Of a DNA stretch of 64,000 bases, positions 17,267-26,710 are shown piece by piece. A model generated the notes under the pieces. The model was not told where the DNA came from. It saw nothing but the letters and a program-made list of their open reading frames with translations, and searched no databases. How positions within the stretch are numbered: the stretch's first letter is position 1; each line of letters opens with the position of its first letter. The DNA comes from Chrysosporum bergii ANA360D. Its GTDB lineage: Bacteria > Cyanobacteriota > Cyanobacteriia > Cyanobacteriales > Nostocaceae. The DNA is taken from contig NZ_JANQDH010000012.1 of NCBI RefSeq assembly GCF_029891735.1, forward strand, positions 99,081 to 163,080, given 5' to 3'. A program made the translations under genes and the position numbers.

Positions 17267-18220
17267 ATGGCAGATGCCTTGATAATTCACCTGCCTAATA
17301 TTCCCAGCGCCATCGCCCTCTCCGGTGATAGAGAAGAAAATCTCAAATTATTATCCCGGCAAACAGGCGCTAGTTTGGTGTTGCGCGGGCAAGAACTACA
17401 CATTGGCGGTACACCAGCACAAATGAATCTGGCCGCTCAATTAGTGCGATCGCTGGAACCAATCTGGAGTAAAGGTAACACCATCTCCAGTGCCGACATC
17501 ATAACAGCCCGTCAAGCCCTGGACACCCATCGACAAGATGAACTTCAGGAATTACAGCGAGACGTTTTAGCTAAAACTCGTCGCGGTGAAGAAATCCGCG
17601 CTAAAACCTTTCGACAAAAACAATACATAAACAACATACGTAGGCATGACCTGACGTTCTGCATCGGCCCAGCCGGTACAGGTAAAACTTATCTCGCAGT
17701 TGTAGTGGCTGTGCAAGCACTCCTGAACAACCAAGTAGAAAAACTGATCCTAACCCGTCCTGCTGTAGAAGCCGGGGAAAAATTAGGCTTTCTCCCCGGA
17801 GACCTACAACAGAAAATTAACCCCTACCTGCGCCCCCTTTACGACGCGATTTATGAATTTATCGATCAAGAAAAAGTCCCCAGTTTAATGGAACGTGGCG
17901 TGATTGAAGTAGCCCCACTAGCCTATATGCGAGGACGCACCCTTAATCATGCCTTTGTGATTGTAGATGAAGCCCAAAACACCACACCCGCCCAGATGAA
18001 AATGGTATTAACTCGTTTAGGTTTCCGTTCTCGCATGGTGATTACAGGTGACACAACACAAACTGACCTACCCGTGAACCAAAAATCAGGACTAGCACTA
18101 GCCCTACAAATTCTCAATAACGTTGAAGGTATCAGCTTTTGCGAATTTACCCAGCAAGATGTTGTCCGCAATCCCTTAGTTCAGCGCATAGTCGCCGCTT
18201 ACGAAAAGTATGAAAATTGA
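17267..18220 (+). CDS. PhoH family ATPase
   Basis: The protein has 317 residues. An N-terminal KH-like segment (about 1-85) precedes the P-loop GPAGTGKTYLAVVVA (about 133-147), the LTRPAVEAGEKLGFLPGDL segment, and Walker B VIVDEAQNTTPAQ. PhoH proteins are cytoplasmic nucleotide-binding proteins linked to RNA metabolism and ribosome maturation. Downstream of khpA and rpsP, which suits such a role. Confidence 0.93.
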   Translation: MADALIIHLPNIPSAIALSGDREENLKLLSRQTGASLVLRGQELHIGGTPAQMNLAAQLVRSLEPIWSKGNTISSADIITARQALDTHRQDELQELQRDVLAKTRRGEEIRAKTFRQKQYINNIRRHDLTFCIGPAGTGKTYLAVVVAVQALLNNQVEKLILTRPAVEAGEKLGFLPGDLQQKINPYLRPLYDAIYEFIDQEKVPSLMERGVIEVAPLAYMRGRTLNHAFVIVDEAQNTTPAQMKMVLTRLGFRSRMVITGDTTQTDLPVNQKSGLALALQILNNVEGISFCEFTQQDVVRNPLVQRIVAAYEKYEN

Positions 18221-18290
18221 CACTTGCCAGCCTAAAGGCCATCGGCTTCTGTAATCTACGTCCTAACTTAATGTCTCCTAGGGGTGTGAA

Positions 18291-19082
18291 ATGAAGGCAA
18301 TTTGGAGTTTTAGTTTACTTATTTTCTACCTACTCGGATGGAGTAGTACAGCAATAGCAGGAGAATTATCTCAAAGGTTAGCAAATTTCCCCCACTGGGA
18401 ACAACTCACCTCAGTGCAACCCCCCCAAGGGGACTTAGTGTATCCTGATTGGATGGCAGGCTCATGGCAAGTTACCTCTACATTAGTAGATTTAGCAGCC
18501 CCCCTAGCCCCGGATATCGTCAGCCCCGGATTTGAATCTAACCGCCAACAACTCCATCAGCCCGTCAGCTTTTTAGTGCGTTTTATTCCACAAACTACCA
18601 CTACCAGGTTAAGATTCTTACCCACTATCACCAATAAAGCCACAAAATTAGTAGCAGATCGAGCATTTAACAGCTTAAACTTAGCCAAAGCTTATTTAGG
18701 TGACCAAACTGTATTATCAGTCAAAGTAGACCCACACACACCCAACCGCCAAATTACACAACTGCAGGGCGATCGCCAATTAGTTTCCATCATCACAGCA
18801 AGAACCACAGAAACCCCATCACCAGAAGAATTTATCACCTCAGAACTATTTCAACAACTATTTAAAGCTGGTTCCTCTCCCTATTTCAACACAGTGGAAT
18901 CCACCACTGCATACCATAAACTTCTCTCCTCTCATCCCGCAATAGTAGCAGATCAAGTAACTGCCGTTTATCTTTCACCCCAAGATCCCGATTACTTCAC
19001 CGCAGCCTCTCGCCCAGTCGCCCTTTATCGCTATCGCCTGGAATTTTCACGCCCTGTACTATCCACTACTCCCGAGGATTGA
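18291..19082 (+). CDS. Exported cyanobacterial conserved protein (DUF6816-like)
   Basis: The protein has 263 residues. A signal peptide (about 1-23, ending AIAGE) predicts export to the periplasm or thylakoid lumen. The conserved segment PDWMAGSWQVTSTLVDLAAP suggests a lipocalin-like start, and LVRF/LRFL strands follow. It resembles the DUF6816 family of cyanobacteria and plastids, of unknown function. No operon partner is evident. Confidence 0.65.
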   Translation: MKAIWSFSLLIFYLLGWSSTAIAGELSQRLANFPHWEQLTSVQPPQGDLVYPDWMAGSWQVTSTLVDLAAPLAPDIVSPGFESNRQQLHQPVSFLVRFIPQTTTTRLRFLPTITNKATKLVADRAFNSLNLAKAYLGDQTVLSVKVDPHTPNRQITQLQGDRQLVSIITARTTETPSPEEFITSELFQQLFKAGSSPYFNTVESTTAYHKLLSSHPAIVADQVTAVYLSPQDPDYFTAASRPVALYRYRLEFSRPVLSTTPED

Positions 19083-19157
19083 TTTAGCAGCTTACCACTT
19101 GAACACCTTGTAACATAACAGTAGTATAGGTATTTATAGCCAATTTCGCCTCCTTGG

Positions 19158-20990
19158 ATGGTGTGCATCATGGCAAAATTTCAGGATATTGTCAAATACT
19201 TTGATGCTTACTGGAAATTGAGTATTTTCAGTATTGCCACATCCAGCATCTACGAAATCATTGACTTAGTTGTACCTTATGCCATTGGTCAAATTATAAA
19301 TATACTATCCCATCAGCCCATAGACGCACCACTACAAACCGCCATCACCAACATAGCACAACTAATCAATTACCCAGTTAATCAAACCCTATCATTGACC
19401 GTACTATTAACTTTAATTTTCCTAGTTACAGTAGTCAAAGCCCCCACACAACCTTGGCTAACAAATTGGTTCCACTGGGACATCCCCTTAAGAGCGCGTC
19501 GAGAGCAAACAGCAGCAACCATCGCCAAAATTCTCACACTGCCACTAGAATTTTACGACCAACATAACCCCGGACGCATTGCCAGTAGAGTAACCAAAGG
19601 GCTGGTCAACCACACTTGGACATATCCCGAAATAGCCGGACAGTTGATTCCTAAACTGTTTCGTGTCTTGGGCATCTTTGTATTTATTTTATTGATTTCC
19701 TGGCAAATTGCCCTTTTATATCTCATTTCCTTTATATTTATCCTCATCTTTAGTGTCAAGAGCTTACAACGGATAATTTGGCACGAAAGTCGCCTGGATA
19801 AATACATGGAAAGTACCGAAAGCCACACATCAGAATTAATCACCAACATCAAAACAGTCAAAGCATTTGCCACAGAATATCAAGAACTCAAGCGCCAAAA
19901 GCAACGTTTAGAACGTGAATTCACAGTAACCGACTATCGCATCCATAAAGGATATGTCAAACTGCTCACCTGGCAAAAAACCATAATTCAGATTTGCGTC
20001 TTTACCATCTTAGGTTTAACCCTAGCAGCAACAGTAGGGGGAAGAATTACTCTTGGTCACTTCATCATGACATTAACACTCTCTAGCATGGCCTATGCCG
20101 AATTAGAACCCATTAGCTTAGTCGCCGAAATTTTCGCCCGGCGCTATTCTTCCATGCTACGGTTTCACGAATTTTTACAAGAACCCATTGCATCTGACAC
20201 AGATGGTCTTTTAGACGAGAAACAGCAAACCCAATCACCTTATAAATTCACAGGCAAAATAGAATTATCACACATTAGTTTTGCCTACGATCACATAAGC
20301 CAGGTATTACAAGACATCAACCTATTAATACAACCATATGAAACAGTCGCCTTAGTTGGGCGCTCCGGTTCAGGTAAATCCACCTTAGTTAAACTGCTGC
20401 TGCGGTATTTTGAACCACAACAAGGTCAAATTTTTATTGATGGTCAAGATATTCGCACCTTAGATGTCGGTAAATATAGGCGCAGATTAGCCATTGTTCA
20501 CCAAGAAGTAGACATTTTCAACGGCACTGTATTACATAACCTCACCTATGGCAAACCCAATGCCACCCTAGAACAAGTCAAACAAGCCTGTACAATTGCC
20601 AGAGTAGATGAAGTGATCGAACACCTACCCCAGGGTTATTACACCCTTGTCGGAGAACGAGGAGTCAGATTATCTGGAGGACAAAGACAGCGCTTAGGTA
20701 TAGCCAGAGCCTTGTTAGTAAAACCAGATGTACTCATTTTTGACGAAGCCACCTCCAGCTTAGACTACGAATCAGAACGCTCCATTCAATTGGCCATGCG
20801 CTCCATTCAGGGAACCTGCACCACAATCATCATCGCCCACCGTCTCAGTACCATCAGGGAAGCCGATAAAATAGTAGTCCTAGACCAAGGTAGAATTGCC
20901 GAACTAGGCAGTCATGACCAACTATTGCGTCATCAAGGCATTTACCACCGCTTACATTCCCTACAAGAAACCGGAGAACTCCTCAATTAG
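19158..20990 (+). CDS. ABC transporter with fused membrane and ATPase domains
   Basis: The protein has 610 residues, or 606 if it starts at the second ATG (19170). Six membrane segments lie within about 20-330, and the ATPase domain follows: P-loop GRSGSGKST (about 401-409), [27 protein letters not shown] and IIAHRLST. It is of the exporter type (lipid, peptide or drug). The substrate cannot be told from sequence and there is no adaptor gene beside it. Confidence 0.92.
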   Translation: MVCIMAKFQDIVKYFDAYWKLSIFSIATSSIYEIIDLVVPYAIGQIINILSHQPIDAPLQTAITNIAQLINYPVNQTLSLTVLLTLIFLVTVVKAPTQPWLTNWFHWDIPLRARREQTAATIAKILTLPLEFYDQHNPGRIASRVTKGLVNHTWTYPEIAGQLIPKLFRVLGIFVFILLISWQIALLYLISFIFILIFSVKSLQRIIWHESRLDKYMESTESHTSELITNIKTVKAFATEYQELKRQKQRLEREFTVTDYRIHKGYVKLLTWQKTIIQICVFTILGLTLAATVGGRITLGHFIMTLTLSSMAYAELEPISLVAEIFARRYSSMLRFHEFLQEPIASDTDGLLDEKQQTQSPYKFTGKIELSHISFAYDHISQVLQDINLLIQPYETVALVGRSGSGKSTLVKLLLRYFEPQQGQIFIDGQDIRTLDVGKYRRRLAIVHQEVDIFNGTVLHNLTYGKPNATLEQVKQACTIARVDEVIEHLPQGYYTLVGERGVRLSGGQRQRLGIARALLVKPDVLIFDEATSSLDYESERSIQLAMRSIQGTCTTIIIAHRLSTIREADKIVVLDQGRIAELGSHDQLLRHQGIYHRLHSLQETGELLN

Positions 20991-21012
20991 TAATCTCTAG
21001 GCTGAATCAATA

Positions 21013-21051
21013 TTTTTTAGCAAAGTTTTTTAGCAAAGTTTTTTAGCAAAA
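21013..21051. repeat. 13-bp tandem repeat, three units
   Basis: TTTTTTAGCAAAG occurs three times in direct tandem, the last unit ending in A. It lies between the ABC transporter stop and tRNA-Tyr. It may be a slippage product; on the plus strand the T runs might also aid termination. Confidence 0.8.
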
Positions 21052-21102
21052 CACTTGCGCTTTTGAAAATGTGGTGCTATATTAGGTAAATGTGAGACAA
21101 AT

Positions 21103-21185
21103 GGGTCGGTGTCCGAGTGGTTAATGGAGACGGACTGTAAATCCGTTGGCTAGCGCCTACGCTGGTTCAAATCCAGCCCGGCCCA
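21103..21185 (+). tRNA. tRNA-Tyr (GTA)
   Basis: The 83-base gene has acceptor arms GGGTCGG / CCGGCCC (one T-G pair), anticodon GTA in the loop CTGTAAA, a long variable arm typical of bacterial tRNA-Tyr, and T arm GGTTCAAATCC. CCA is not encoded. tRNA-Thr follows after 7 bp. Confidence 0.95.
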
Positions 21186-21192
21186 CCTTCTC

Positions 21193-21264
21193 GCCCGTGT
21201 GGCTCAGTGGTAGAGCACACCCTTGGTAAGGGTGAGGTCACGAGTTCAATCCTCGTCACGGGCT
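21193..21264 (+). tRNA. tRNA-Thr (GGT), intact copy and integration target
   Basis: The 72-base gene has acceptor arms GCCCGTG / CACGGGC, D arm GGCTCAGTGGTAGAGC, anticodon GGT in the loop TTGGTAA, and T arm GAGTTCAATCCTC. CCA is not encoded. Its 3' 49 bases are repeated exactly at 24385-24433, showing that an element entered at this gene. Confidence 0.96.
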
Positions 21265-21265
21265 T
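21216..21265 (+). repeat. Attachment-site repeat, left copy
   Basis: The 50-bp sequence covering the anticodon arm to the 3' end of tRNA-Thr is identical to 24385-24434. The copy here belongs to the intact gene, as expected for attL after tRNA-targeted recombination. Confidence 0.9.
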
Positions 21266-21765
21266 TTTATTTAAAACCTTGTTGTATCTGGTCTTTAAGG
21301 TTCAGTTATGGGAAAGCCATCAACTCTCTTAAATTACTTTCTACCAATTTTCTACCAAAAGTAAATACTACCCAGTGAAATTTTTTGTATTCAGTACCTT
21401 TGTATTAGATAGAAAATATAATTTACCGGTTTTCTATAAATAGTACATTTTTACTGTATAACGTATCTACATAGTTTATAGAATACTTACAGGTGTTTAA
21501 TGTCTACTCCGGATGAAGTAAAAACTTATAAACTATATAGCTACTATAAGGTCACACCGCTACAGGTGGCTAACACTAGATATTAAATAAACTACATATA
21601 ATCTGACTACATAACAAAATGAATAATTCCTATGATAGTAAACTAATTTAACAAAAAATTAAGATAGCTAAAATTATTAGTTATTTTTTTTACAAATTAC
21701 CCCTTGCTAAATAAAGTCAAGTAATATGTGTATACAAACCTATTAGTTGAGTGTGAAGTACAGTC
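21266..21765. other. AT-rich non-coding left part of the island
   Basis: About 500 bp without a convincing gene. It has CTACCAATTTTCTACCAAAA-type short repeats near 21340 and several TATAG/CTATA motifs, possibly recombinase or regulator sites. No promoter could be assigned to the downstream gene. Confidence 0.5.
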
Positions 21766-24327
21766 ATGAAAGGGCAAACTAATACAACTCTTGTCCAATT
21801 AGCTAAACAAGGCAACCCAAAAGCTATTGAGACTTTATTAAACAGACAGCTAGAGTCTAAAGGTATAACAGCTAAAGTTGATTTAAAAGGTAATTGTTTA
21901 CAAATTCTTTTAGAATCAGTTAAATTACCAGCAAAAGATAATATAGTTGAATTTTTCCGTAATTCTTTTACGAAATTAGGTTCTAGGGTAATAAAAACTG
22001 TTAAAATTTACGGCAAGCAACCAGGAGAACTATTTTTTGATTGGCATGATTCTTTTGATTTAATCCCAGAGTTAACAACAGAAAACGTTATAGAATCCGC
22101 TAAAAAAGGTAACACTGAATCAATAGCTAATCTGATAAATACTTGCCTACAAGCTGAATGTATTAAAGCTAAAGCTCAAGTAATCTTGAAAGATGGATGT
22201 TTACGAGTAATGCTGGAAGCACAAGAAACCCCACATCAAGAATTAGTCATTACTACACTAATTAATGAATTATATAAATTAAATATTGAATCTGTCAACA
22301 AATTAATATTATACGGTAAACAAATTAATGAGGATTTTCCAGAATGGCATCAAGAAATCAACTATAATTTAGGAAATAATCCAGAAGCAACAGTAGAATC
22401 TTTAGCTTTGGTTTCAGTTAATAGAACTGTATCAGAAGATATTGTCAATGTAAGCTCAATCCAACTTAATAATATAGATTCTATTAAGTTGTCAAACTAT
22501 TTATATTATGATTTTTTGCAAAATAAACTATATGAACCTCTATCAATTAGGTTGAACGCTGAAGAAGAAAAGGATAAAGTTCATGATATAGTTATTGCCT
22601 TTAATATCTCTAACATAGAAGAAGATATTAAGCTATCAATTAGGCAAGTAGAAAGGCAAATAATCAAGACATTAGAAGATAACTTTAATCTCACTTTAGA
22701 TGCAAATGAAGTACCAACAATATTTTATGATATATCCAATTATAAATTCTCTAATATAAGAAATGCAATTACAGGAATGGAAGAGGCTATACGTGAAGTT
22801 TTAAATTTTGACTTTCCTGAAGAAACAGATGAATTAAAAGCTTTCTTTAAGGCGGGAACAAAAGGCTTAATGGATGGTTTTTTAGTTAACACTAATGATT
22901 TTTTAGTTAACACTAATACAGAAACAACTGTAGGCATTATACTTGGTAGTATTCTTATGCCAGGTATAGGAACTGTCATTGGTGGTGCAGTAGGAAATTG
23001 GTTTGCAAGTAATAATCAGCAAAAAGAATACCAAAAGAAAATGGAGGAAATTCTTAATAAATATGATGCAGCCAAGAATAAAATAAATGAGTGTTTTCAA
23101 GTATTGCTACATAATTGTTATGAAGAAATTTCTAGTTTAATTTATAAACGTTATCATCTCAAGCTGATTACTTGTGAGGATTTTTCAGAGTCAGAACAGC
23201 TGGTTGAGCAAGGAAGGATTCATTTTGAGAATAAAAAGTTTATAGATGCTATTAGTTTTTACGATAGAGCAATTGAATTTAATTCATATAATTATATAGC
23301 TTGGCTTCATAAAGGCTGGACTTTAGTTGAGTTAAAACAATATGAAGAATCACTTCAAGCGTATGATGAAGGGTTAAAAATTGGTAAAATAGAAACTTTT
23401 TTCTTAGAATCTAAACTAGCAGTTTTACGAATTTTGGAACGATATGAGACTGTTATTTTACTATGCGACAATGCTCTTAATCAAGGTTATAATACTTTTA
23501 TGATTTTATATGAAAAAGCTTTATCGTTGCATGAAATAAAGAGATATCAAGAAGCCATTGAAACCTATGATATAGTTATATCAATTTATTCTAATGATCC
23601 TGATATATACGATATATTTATCGGTAAAGCTGCTAGTCTTGTTTGGTTAGGAGATTTAAAACTTGCTTTAGAAAATTTAAAAAAAGCTGTAACATTAAAC
23701 CCAGAAAATTCTCAAGAAATAATAACCTGTAGTCCTAGTTTTGATAGTTTGAGAAATGATGAAAGATTTATAGCATTGATGGAATCATCTGTAGGTATAG
23801 ATTATAGTAATTTCAAAAAATTATTATCAGAAGGAAAATGGAAACAAGCGGATGTTGAAACAGCAAGACTTTTGTGTTTAGCAGTTAGAGAGAATGAAAA
23901 AAGACTTAATATTATTGACGAAATTGATACAGATGATACTTGGTTAAGTTCTGAGCATATTCCTAATATACCATCCAAAGATTTAAATACAATTAATAAT
24001 TTATGGCTAACTTATAGTAACGGTAAATTTGGTTTTTCAGTACAAAAAGAAATTTACAAAAGTTATGGGGGAACTCAAGAATTTAACGGCGAAATAAGAG
24101 ATAAGTTTGGACTAGCTGTTGGTTGGAGAATCGCAGATAAAGATGGCAACTACTTCTGGCGTAGTTCAGAAGATTGTCATTACCATCTTGAAAGTTCTTT
24201 CAAAGGACATCTTCCTAGTTGTTTATGGGCTGGTGTTAATGATGGTTGGTTTGGAGAAAATAGAAGGGATAGATTGATTACCCTATTTGATCATTTAGAG
24301 GCTAGTAATATAACAGATGGGAGATAA
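21766..24327 (+). CDS. Multidomain protein: two N-terminal repeats, glycine zipper, TPRs and GUN4-like domain
   Basis: The protein has 853 residues. Two related N-terminal units (about 1-100 and 105-205, each with IE.L/IANLIN, CLQILLES/CLRVMLEA and KLILYGKQ patterns) match a domain common in cyanobacterial signalling proteins. A glycine-zipper segment (about 386-411, TVGIILGSILMPGIGTVIGG) could insert in membranes. TPR-like repeats follow (about 480-660). The C-terminus (about 690-850) is a GUN4-like domain (LLSEGKWKQADVETARLL, LWLTYSNGKFGFSVQ). GUN4 proper binds porphyrins, but such fusions are thought to be signalling or conflict proteins. Very AT-rich, and the sole cargo of a tRNA-borne island, so horizontal transfer is likely. 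Confidence 0.8.
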   Translation: MKGQTNTTLVQLAKQGNPKAIETLLNRQLESKGITAKVDLKGNCLQILLESVKLPAKDNIVEFFRNSFTKLGSRVIKTVKIYGKQPGELFFDWHDSFDLIPELTTENVIESAKKGNTESIANLINTCLQAECIKAKAQVILKDGCLRVMLEAQETPHQELVITTLINELYKLNIESVNKLILYGKQINEDFPEWHQEINYNLGNNPEATVESLALVSVNRTVSEDIVNVSSIQLNNIDSIKLSNYLYYDFLQNKLYEPLSIRLNAEEEKDKVHDIVIAFNISNIEEDIKLSIRQVERQIIKTLEDNFNLTLDANEVPTIFYDISNYKFSNIRNAITGMEEAIREVLNFDFPEETDELKAFFKAGTKGLMDGFLVNTNDFLVNTNTETTVGIILGSILMPGIGTVIGGAVGNWFASNNQQKEYQKKMEEILNKYDAAKNKINECFQVLLHNCYEEISSLIYKRYHLKLITCEDFSESEQLVEQGRIHFENKKFIDAISFYDRAIEFNSYNYIAWLHKGWTLVELKQYEESLQAYDEGLKIGKIETFFLESKLAVLRILERYETVILLCDNALNQGYNTFMILYEKALSLHEIKRYQEAIETYDIVISIYSNDPDIYDIFIGKAASLVWLGDLKLALENLKKAVTLNPENSQEIITCSPSFDSLRNDERFIALMESSVGIDYSNFKKLLSEGKWKQADVETARLLCLAVRENEKRLNIIDEIDTDDTWLSSEHIPNIPSKDLNTINNLWLTYSNGKFGFSVQKEIYKSYGGTQEFNGEIRDKFGLAVGWRIADKDGNYFWRSSEDCHYHLESSFKGHLPSCLWAGVNDGWFGENRRDRLITLFDHLEASNITDGR

Positions 24328-24384
24328 TATAAAATTTGTTTCATTTACTCATTTATGGCTTAATATCCTGTACAACCATGTTTT

Positions 24385-24434
24385 CACACCCTTGGTAAGG
24401 GTGAGGTCACGAGTTCAATCCTCGTCACGGGCTT
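24385..24434 (+). repeat. Attachment-site repeat, right copy (tRNA-Thr 3' fragment)
   Basis: Exact 50-bp copy of 21216-21265. It lacks the acceptor 5' strand and the D arm and so cannot fold as a tRNA. It marks the right end of the island. Confidence 0.9.
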
Positions 24435-24528
24435 ATTGAGATAAAATACTGACATTTAAACTAACAGTAACAGCTATTTTACGGTTAAATACCGCGATTT
24501 AGCCCGGAAACTGTCAAAGTGTGCTAAA

Positions 24529-24601
24529 CGAGCGCGGCAGGACTCGAACCTGCGACCAACGGATTAGAAATCCGTGGCTCTATCCACTGAGCTACGCGCC
24601 C
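24529..24601 (-). tRNA. tRNA-Arg (TCT)
   Basis: The 73-base gene on the minus strand has acceptor arms GGGCGCG / CGCGCTC, D arm GCTCAGTGGATAGAGC, anticodon TCT in the loop TTTCTAA, and T arm CAGGTTCGAGTCCTG. CCA is not encoded. It reads AGA codons. Confidence 0.95.
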
Positions 24602-24946
24602 AACCTAATCTACCAACATGACACATTATATCCTGATATTGTACAAATAGGCAACTAAAAATTTCAGATTAGCCATGGTCAAACAATAAGATCCATATCG
24701 CTAGTTATTTCATTTACGTAAACACAAAGTAAATAAGCCCTTGATTAGGTATATTGTGTTGTCAGGAGGTATTGGCGTGTTAATTAGCTTCCCTATGGGT
24801 AGCTGACTTTCAGGTTAGCTTCAGTGCGATCGCGAAGCTCAACCCCAACGGCACGCTAACTAATCGCAGTTTTAGCGATATTACCAAAACCAGACCACAG
24901 ATCGCATAATCAACAAAGCCCCTGTGAGGAGTTATTTGCTAGTGCC
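24602..24946. other. Intergenic region between tRNA-Arg and the next gene
   Basis: 345 bp without a gene. It should contain the tRNA-Arg promoter (minus) and that of the downstream plus-strand gene. A HIP1 octamer lies near 24826. GAGGAG about 14 bases before 24947 is the probable ribosome binding site. Confidence 0.5.
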
Positions 24947-25606
24947 ATGTTTATTCTCAAACGGCAGGATGTTGAAATATCCAGTATTCAGCACCCAAAA
25001 CGGGATCAGCAAGTGCCGATTCTCAATTATCAGGGACAAACCTTTCGCTTGATTAGCGTTTTTAAAGCCAGTCAAGAAGAAGAAGCTAAAGCCTTGTGGA
25101 GAGAATTAACTGATAACCGAGGGAAAGCCTGCGTCTTGCTGGAAGAACCGGATCGCTTTAGTGTATGGGGGAAAGTCCGATTAGATCACATAGATGGTGA
25201 CACTGCTAACTATAGCAACACAGAAATTTACATTCAAGGCAGTCTTTTACTGCTTCAAGCAGTGTATCTGGATATTGAAGATTTATTAGGCAATCGACAA
25301 GCCACACTCTTTGAGAAAGATATTGCTGGAATATTGCAAACGCAAAAATTTCCCGGAATATCTGACCAGGAAGCAGTGAAAAACTTGATAACAACCAACC
25401 CCCTAGATTTAGCTAAATTTCCTCCCTGGCAAGAAAACCATCTCGTCAGTTTATTACAAGAACTACATAAACTTGGCAAAACTTATTTTGGTAATGCTAA
25501 CTTTGCCCATCAAGTCACTGATACATTACAAGATATGCCAGAAGTCGAGCGATCGCTGTTCATCAGTTGGCTAAATCAATCATCACTGAGTAAACTGTGG
25601 CAATAG
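24947..25606 (+). CDS. Conserved cyanobacterial protein, Npun_F0813-like
   Basis: The protein has 219 residues with no signal peptide and no membrane segment. The N-terminus (FILKRQDVEISSIQHPKRDQ) and the segment ILNYQGQTFRLISVFKA are of a type I associate with a family conserved throughout cyanobacteria and named after a Nostoc punctiforme locus. Alpha/beta composition, with a helical C-terminus. No function can be assigned. Confidence 0.6.
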   Translation: MFILKRQDVEISSIQHPKRDQQVPILNYQGQTFRLISVFKASQEEEAKALWRELTDNRGKACVLLEEPDRFSVWGKVRLDHIDGDTANYSNTEIYIQGSLLLLQAVYLDIEDLLGNRQATLFEKDIAGILQTQKFPGISDQEAVKNLITTNPLDLAKFPPWQENHLVSLLQELHKLGKTYFGNANFAHQVTDTLQDMPEVERSLFISWLNQSSLSKLWQ

Positions 25607-25699
25607 CATGATCAATGTGGGAAAAGTGCAGCCACTATCACTGATGCTCGTGGTTAACTGGTGTAAACTGTTAAGCGGCTAATAGAAAATTAAAATAAG

Positions 25700-25722
25700 T
25701 AGTGCGGGCATCTTGCCCGCTA
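25700..25722. repeat. REP-like palindrome
   Basis: TAGTGCGGGCATCTTGCCCGCTA, stem GCGGGCA / TGCCCGC. Same family as 8754-8776 and 61992-62014. Confidence 0.65.
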
Positions 25723-25821
25723 TAATTATACAAATTAGATTCCTAACAGATGACCACTGGATCAATAAACCGTTTCCCACACACTAAAATATTCGAGAGT
25801 GCATTTACATAGTCAATTGTT

Positions 25822-26706
25822 ATGAATAGTTCATACAACAAATCATACCCATCCCGATCCATCCTTTCCAATCGCAACATCATCTTGATATGTATTGCCT
25901 GGGGAGTCCTGACACTGCTATACTTCTTATTGTTTAGCGCCAAAATCCCTGGGCAAGACGGTATAGAAAAACGTGCTGATTGGTATTTGATTGGTACAAA
26001 CATTTTTGAAGGGTTGGCATACCTGGGCGCTGGTGTTTTATGCTTAAGGAATTGGCGTAGCCCGCAAATTGTCAGTAGTCGAAAAGTTTGGCTGGCAATT
26101 GCCATGGCTATGTTTTGCTATTTCCTGGGAGTGATATTTTTTGGTTACACAGAAATAGTCTTAGGCGAAGAACCAGATGTATCTTATGGCGATATCTTTT
26201 TTGTCCCCAGTTATATTTTCGTTAGCATAGGCATGATATTAGCAGTAAGTTCCAGACGACTCAACTTAGAAAAATGGCAACTGCTGATTTTATCAGCAAT
26301 TGCCATGCTTGGTAGTCTGTTGGCATGGTGGTTGACACAAGAGACGGGAGCATTGCAGCAGCTAGCGGCTCAACAAACAAGCCCATTAGAGCAGCTAGCT
26401 GCTATATTGAGTTTATTTTACGTGGTTAGTGATGTAGTTTTGCTAATTATTGCTACAACTTTGCTACTAGCCTTTTGGGGGGGGAAAGCCTCCCACTCCT
26501 GGAGAATGATTGCAGCAGCCACAATTTCGCTCTACATTGCAGATATGTGGTTTAAATATGCTCAAGAAAGGCCAAACTATCAAAGTGGGGACATACTAGA
26601 AGTGTTTTGGGTATTTAGTGGAATTTTATTTGGTATGGGCGCTGTCCTCGAACATGAAGCATCATTGAGTCGAATTCGACGAGAGCGCGGACGCAAACGA
26701 GCTTAG
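25822..26706 (+). CDS. Polytopic membrane protein of unknown function
   Basis: The protein has 294 residues with about eight hydrophobic helices (about 17-37, 56-78, 93-113, 125-147, 152-172, 190-217, 230-250, 256-276) and a basic C-terminal tail (SRIRRERGRKRA). The pattern resembles the membrane sensor modules found before GGDEF or kinase domains, but no output domain follows. The next gene starts 4 bp later, so the two are probably co-transcribed. Confidence 0.65.
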   Translation: MNSSYNKSYPSRSILSNRNIILICIAWGVLTLLYFLLFSAKIPGQDGIEKRADWYLIGTNIFEGLAYLGAGVLCLRNWRSPQIVSSRKVWLAIAMAMFCYFLGVIFFGYTEIVLGEEPDVSYGDIFFVPSYIFVSIGMILAVSSRRLNLEKWQLLILSAIAMLGSLLAWWLTQETGALQQLAAQQTSPLEQLAAILSLFYVVSDVVLLIIATTLLLAFWGGKASHSWRMIAAATISLYIADMWFKYAQERPNYQSGDILEVFWVFSGILFGMGAVLEHEASLSRIRRERGRKRA

Positions 26707-26710
26707 GAAA

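Larger units (their letters stand above)
21266..24434 (+). mobile_element. tRNA-Thr-integrated island, about 3.2 kb
   Basis: The region lies between an intact tRNA-Thr and a displaced 50-bp copy of its 3' end. It is clearly more AT-rich than its neighbours and holds one large gene. No integrase or excisionase is visible, so the element is either a deletion remnant or a satellite mobilised by an integrase elsewhere. The boundaries are given by the direct repeats. Confidence 0.85.

Noticed and set aside
24385..24434. A second tRNA-Thr gene
   Set aside because: Only the 3' 49 bases are present; the acceptor 5' strand and D arm are missing, so it is an attachment-site copy.
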